DNA of 64,000 bases, taken from positions 372,001 to 436,000 of the forward strand of contig OZ245032.1 in assembly GCA_965224015.1 (NCBI GenBank), written 5' to 3'. The translations under genes and the position numbers were made by a program. Below, piece after piece: positions 60,754 through 64,000 of the stretch (the stretch's first letter is position 1; each line of letters starts with the position of its first letter). This DNA is from CBDCVD01 sp965224015. GTDB lineage: Bacteria > Pseudomonadota > Alphaproteobacteria > Rhizobiales > CBDCVD01. The notes below the pieces were generated by a model. It did not search any database. It saw only the letters and a program-made list of their open reading frames with translations, and was not told the DNA's origin.

Positions 60754-62283
60754 ATGAGCAGAAATGAGTCAGTCGGGGGCGTTGCAGCGGGGCACATGCA
60801 AACCGCACGCGCGGCTGCCGAAATTCTTGCCGACGGAGGCAACGCCTTTGACGCGGCGATCGCTGCGGTGTGGACTGCGTGTGTGTGTGAACCCGTGCTG
60901 GCCTCTCCTGGGGGCGGTGGGTTCTTTATGGCTTTGCCCGACGACGTGGGTGCGCCCCGACTGTTTGATTTTTTTGCCAATACGCCGAGGCAAAAGGTCT
61001 CAAAGGCAGACGTTGAGTTCGAACAGATCGTCGCCGACTTTGGTCCTGCCACCCAGGCCTTTTGTATCGGCGCAGGCGCGAGCGCGGTTCCCGGACTGGT
61101 TCCGGGGTTGTTTCGTGTTCATGCGGCGCTGGGGCGTATGCCTATGGCGCGCCTTTGTGAATATGCATGCCGCCTGGCCAAGGAGGGGGTAAAGGTCAAC
61201 GCCTTTCAAGCGTATCTGTTTCAGGTGGTGCGGCCTATTCTGACCTGGACCCCTGAAGGGACGGCGTTGTATGCGCCTAAGGGCCATCTGCTGGAAGAAA
61301 ATGACACGTTTTTCAACCCGGAGCTTGCTGATGCGCTTGATTCGATCGCCCGAGAGGGCGCACCTTTGGTCACCCAGGGAGCCATAGGACGTGCCATTGA
61401 CGAGGGGATGCGTGATTATGGGGGGTATCTGCAAAGGGATGATCTGGCGGATTATAGGGTCGAGGAACGCGTGCCGCTTTCGTGCGCGTTTCATGATTAT
61501 ACGGTGAGCCTAAATCCGCAACCGGCGGCGGGTGGCGCGTTGATTGCGTCCATGTTGCGCCGTTACGTCGACTTCAACAAGGTCGATGGGACCTTAAAGC
61601 GGCCTGTCAATATGGCCCGAGCCATTCATTTTGTAGACTCAGCCTGGCGACGCAATCCGGGCGCTTTTACCGGCATTGCCACGAACCCGTCCAGCCGTGG
61701 GACAACCCATATTAGCGTGATTGATCGGTTCGCCAACGCTGCCGCGGTAACCGTTTCCAACGGCGAGGGCAATGGCCGCCTTGTAAGGGGGTGCGGCTTT
61801 ATGCTCAACAATATGCTCGGTGAGGATGACCTTCATCCTTACGGATTGGACGCCTGGACCCCGGGTGTGCGTCTTTCGTCAATGATGGCTCCCAGTCTGG
61901 CGCGGCATCTCCGCGGCCGACTGATCGCTCTTGGCTCCGGCGGATCAAACCGTATTCGCACGGCCATCACTCAGGTCCTGTGCCACCTGTGCGAGAGCGG
62001 TCTGCCCCCGGAAGCGGCTGTGAACGCTCCGCGCCTGCATGTGGAAGCAGGAAAGCTTGACTTCGAGGACGTTGCGGATCAACCCCCAGATGAAAGATTG
62101 GCGCATCTTCTGTTACCGGCCCTGAACGCAGGCCGCGCGTGGACTGAGGGCTTTGCCGCGCATCGTGTCTGGCCCCGGCGCAACATGTTTTTTGGCGGCG
62201 CGCACGCTGTGATCCGCGGGGAAAAAGGAGCCGTCACGGGAGCCGGCGATAGGCGCCGTAGTGGTGTCTTTATCGCCGTTTAG
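60754..62283 (+). CDS. ggt: Gamma-glutamyltransferase family protein
   Basis: This 509-residue Ntn-hydrolase belongs to the gamma-glutamyltranspeptidase family: GGVAAGHMQTARAAAEILAD at the start, EPVLASPGGGGFFMAL, and the self-cleavage/nucleophile Thr (T317) in SSRGTTHISVIDRFAN. The small subunit contains VRLSSMMAPSL and GSGGSNRIRTAI. No signal peptide is visible, so a cytoplasmic enzyme acting on gamma-glutamyl compounds is likely, unlike secreted Ggt. It may feed the oxoprolinase-like protein encoded at 15974. The stop codon TAG is the first three bases of an R2 repeat. Confidence 0.88.
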   Translation: MSRNESVGGVAAGHMQTARAAAEILADGGNAFDAAIAAVWTACVCEPVLASPGGGGFFMALPDDVGAPRLFDFFANTPRQKVSKADVEFEQIVADFGPATQAFCIGAGASAVPGLVPGLFRVHAALGRMPMARLCEYACRLAKEGVKVNAFQAYLFQVVRPILTWTPEGTALYAPKGHLLEENDTFFNPELADALDSIAREGAPLVTQGAIGRAIDEGMRDYGGYLQRDDLADYRVEERVPLSCAFHDYTVSLNPQPAAGGALIASMLRRYVDFNKVDGTLKRPVNMARAIHFVDSAWRRNPGAFTGIATNPSSRGTTHISVIDRFANAAAVTVSNGEGNGRLVRGCGFMLNNMLGEDDLHPYGLDAWTPGVRLSSMMAPSLARHLRGRLIALGSGGSNRIRTAITQVLCHLCESGLPPEAAVNAPRLHVEAGKLDFEDVADQPPDERLAHLLLPALNAGRAWTEGFAAHRVWPRRNMFFGGAHAVIRGEKGAVTGAGDRRRSGVFIAV

Positions 62284-62420
62284 ATCCGCATGCGCTTCGC
62301 TTTACCCCTGGCAAAATGGGGATAGCGAACTCCATAAAGCTGATCGCCCCGAAATCTATAGCAAAATGCGAGAAAAATACAGGAAGCCCCATGATTCCGA
62401 TCAAACGCGTTTTGCTATAG
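62281..62420 (+). repeat. R2 repeat, copy h
   Basis: It is full length from TAGATCCGCATGCG to CGTTTTGCTATAG, with both hairpins. It starts on the stop codon of the gamma-glutamyltransferase gene and ends 41 bases before the VIT1-like start. Confidence 0.7.
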
Positions 62421-62461
62421 GCTGCAACCGGGGCTTCTTTTTTGCACTTCAGAGGGCTACT

Positions 62462-63190
62462 ATGCAAATGGATCACGAACATACGCCCCAGGCGATTGCC
62501 GAGCGTCTGGCCAAGGGTCCTGACGCCAGTTATCTGCGCGACTGGATCTACGGCGGTATTGATGGGGCCGTAACGACGTTTGCCATTGTGGCCGGTGTGG
62601 TGGGGGCCAATCTCTCCTCAGGCGTGGTTTTGGTTCTTGGGTTGGCCAACCTGCTGGCCGACGGCTTTTCCATGGCGGCCTCCAACTATTCCGGCACAAA
62701 GGCAGAAATGGATGACTATCAGCGCATTCGTCGCATCGAGGAAAAGCACATAGACAATAATCCTGCCGGCGAACGTGAGGAAATACGACAGATTTATGCC
62801 GCCAAGGGTCTCGGCGGTGACGAACTGGAGGGTCTGGTTCACGCCATTACCTCGGAGCGTTCGTTGTGGATTGATACGATGTTGACGGAGGAATATGGCC
62901 TATCCCTTGCCCAACGCTCGCCTGTAAAAGCGGCGCTTGTGACCTTTGCAGCGTTTATAGTCTGTGGTTTCGTGCCGCTGCTGCCTTTTGTTCTCGGAAT
63001 GTCGGCAAGTGCTGGGTTGGCGACCATCATGACGGGCTGTGTATTTTTTCTTATTGGTGCTGTGAAAAGCCGTTGGTCGACCCAGCACTGGATCATCGGA
63101 GGCGTGGAAACAGCAACCATTGGCCTTACAGCTGCCGCCGTGGCCTATCTGGTTGGCTATGGTCTGCAAAGTCTGGTCAACGGCGTGTGA
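62462..63190 (+). CDS. VIT1/CCC1 family metal transporter
   Basis: This 242-residue membrane protein has the family core YLRDWIYGGIDGAVTTFAIV at the start, then LANLLADGFSMAASNYSGT with the conserved Asp and Met of the metal site. A cytoplasmic helical segment with many Glu (RIRRIEEKHIDNN, EREEIRQIYAAKG) is followed by three C-terminal helices. Relatives carry iron or manganese. The start at 62462 (MQMDHEHT) was chosen because the frame upstream reads into the R2 repeat. Confidence 0.87.
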   Translation: MQMDHEHTPQAIAERLAKGPDASYLRDWIYGGIDGAVTTFAIVAGVVGANLSSGVVLVLGLANLLADGFSMAASNYSGTKAEMDDYQRIRRIEEKHIDNNPAGEREEIRQIYAAKGLGGDELEGLVHAITSERSLWIDTMLTEEYGLSLAQRSPVKAALVTFAAFIVCGFVPLLPFVLGMSASAGLATIMTGCVFFLIGAVKSRWSTQHWIIGGVETATIGLTAAAVAYLVGYGLQSLVNGV

Positions 63191-63267
63191 ATTGATGTTG
63201 GGACTCCTGCGTGTTTTCATGGGGGAGGGCTCTTTTCATGAGACGCAAACTTGTGTAATCATTATCT

Positions 63268-64000
63268 ATGGCAACACACGACCCCTCTTTTACCATCGGC
63301 ATTGAGGAAGAGTACCTGTTAGTCGATATTAAGACGCGGGATCTGGCCAACGATCCACCTGCGGGCTTGATGGAGGCGTGCAGGGAGCGCTTGGGGGATG
63401 CGGTGGCGGCGGAATTCCTGCGCTGCCAGATTGAGATCGGTACCCCTGTTTGCAACACGGTGGCCGGCGCGCGCGCGCATCTTATACGCTTACGTGGCAC
63501 CATTGCCGAGATTGCCAAACCCTATGGTTTGGCGCCCCTGGCGGTCTCAACCCATCCCTTTGCCCGTTGGCGTGACCAACGGCATACTGACAAGGCGCGT
63601 TATCGGGGATTGGCGGAGGACTTGCAGATGGTGGTGCGCCGCCTGATGGTGTCGGGCATGCACGTGCATGTGGGTATTGAGGATGAGGCGCTACGCTTTG
63701 ATCTTTTTCGCCAACTCCCTTACTTTTTGCCGCATTTGCTGGCTTTGTCCACGTCCTCTCCTTTTTGGGAAGGAAAGCGATCCGGGCTCATGTCCTATCG
63801 CTTGTCTGTTTTTGATGAATTGCCAAGGCGCGGGCTGCCCGAGCACTTTGCCGATGCCAGCGAGTATCATCGCACCGTTGCCATGCTGGTGGATGCGGGA
63901 CTTATTGAGGATGCGACAAAGATCTGGTGGGACTTGCGCCCTTCGGCGAAGTTTCCCACTCTGGAAATGCGCATTACCGATGTGGTGACACGGATTGACG
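63268..64000 (+). CDS. Carboxylate-amine ligase (GCS2 type), N-terminal part
   Basis: The frame is open from ATG at 63268 to the right edge (244 codons). It starts MATHDPSFTIGIEEEYLLVD, the signature of the YbdK/EgtA-like glutamate-cysteine ligase 2 family, with QIEIGTPVCNT and MHVHVGIED, whose Glu and His residues bind metal and ATP. These enzymes join an amino group to a carboxylate with ATP; in most of the family the exact substrate is unknown. The C-terminal third is outside the window. Confidence 0.87.
   Translation, partial: MATHDPSFTIGIEEEYLLVDIKTRDLANDPPAGLMEACRERLGDAVAAEFLRCQIEIGTPVCNTVAGARAHLIRLRGTIAEIAKPYGLAPLAVSTHPFARWRDQRHTDKARYRGLAEDLQMVVRRLMVSGMHVHVGIEDEALRFDLFRQLPYFLPHLLALSTSSPFWEGKRSGLMSYRLSVFDELPRRGLPEHFADASEYHRTVAMLVDAGLIEDATKIWWDLRPSAKFPTLEMRITDVVTRID

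Overview
The window reads as one contiguous piece of an alphaproteobacterial chromosome. Supporting this are the petABC (cytochrome bc1) operon next to mtnP and apt with trmL divergent, the divergent pckA/chvI pair, TRAP transporter genes, a lanthanide-type XoxF cluster and copies of the 16-bp ParB site TGTTTCACGTGAAACA. I cannot name a genus. No rRNA, tRNA, CRISPR array or transposase gene was seen.

Layout. (1) 1-13858: a periplasmic alcohol/methanol oxidation island. It holds the end of a quinoprotein-relay metallohydrolase, a small secreted protein, xoxF, its cytochrome, a xoxJ-type binding protein and a Cys/Trp-motif protein. Facing these is a long operon: ABC-2 exporter, MoxR ATPase, DUF58, DUF4381-like, two VWA proteins, a TPR protein and a BatD-like protein. 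The two halves form an enzyme, its electron acceptor and a maturation apparatus. (2) 14000-15870: a repeat-rich scar with a broken type I secretion ATPase and a MarR-like regulator. (3) 15974-25585: fused HyuA/HyuB hydantoinase-oxoprolinase, DUF2269 protein, apt, mtnP, the bc1 complex and trmL. (4) 25609-36341: dipeptide epimerase with a three-gene TRAP importer, a class I glutamine amidotransferase, arsM, L-carnitine dehydrogenase, an ornithine-cyclodeaminase relative and a Dph6-like ATP pyrophosphatase. (5) 36371-36849: nine perfect parS-like palindromes in a 50-bp tandem array. (6) 37005-42974: autotransporter, radC, map and a dicarboxylate/amino-acid symporter. (7) 43327-56494: a small membrane protein and an HTH protein in front of a 4158-residue modular autotransporter. 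(8) 56689-64000: an unknown protein, chvI, pckA, a collapsed lysE, gamma-glutamyltransferase, a VIT1/CCC1 transporter and the start of a carboxylate-amine ligase.

At least four families of short palindromic, transposase-free repeats (called R1 to R4 here) are scattered through the window. They repeatedly sit exactly on gene ends, and about ten genes take their stop codon, or their last codons and stop, from a repeat. One R2 copy lies inside an R1 copy, which reveals a TA target. The most unusual signals are the parS array, the stop-codon association of these repeats, and the giant autotransporter with a likely dedicated regulator and operator.

All functional names come from reading the translated sequences and recalling family motifs. 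No database search was run.
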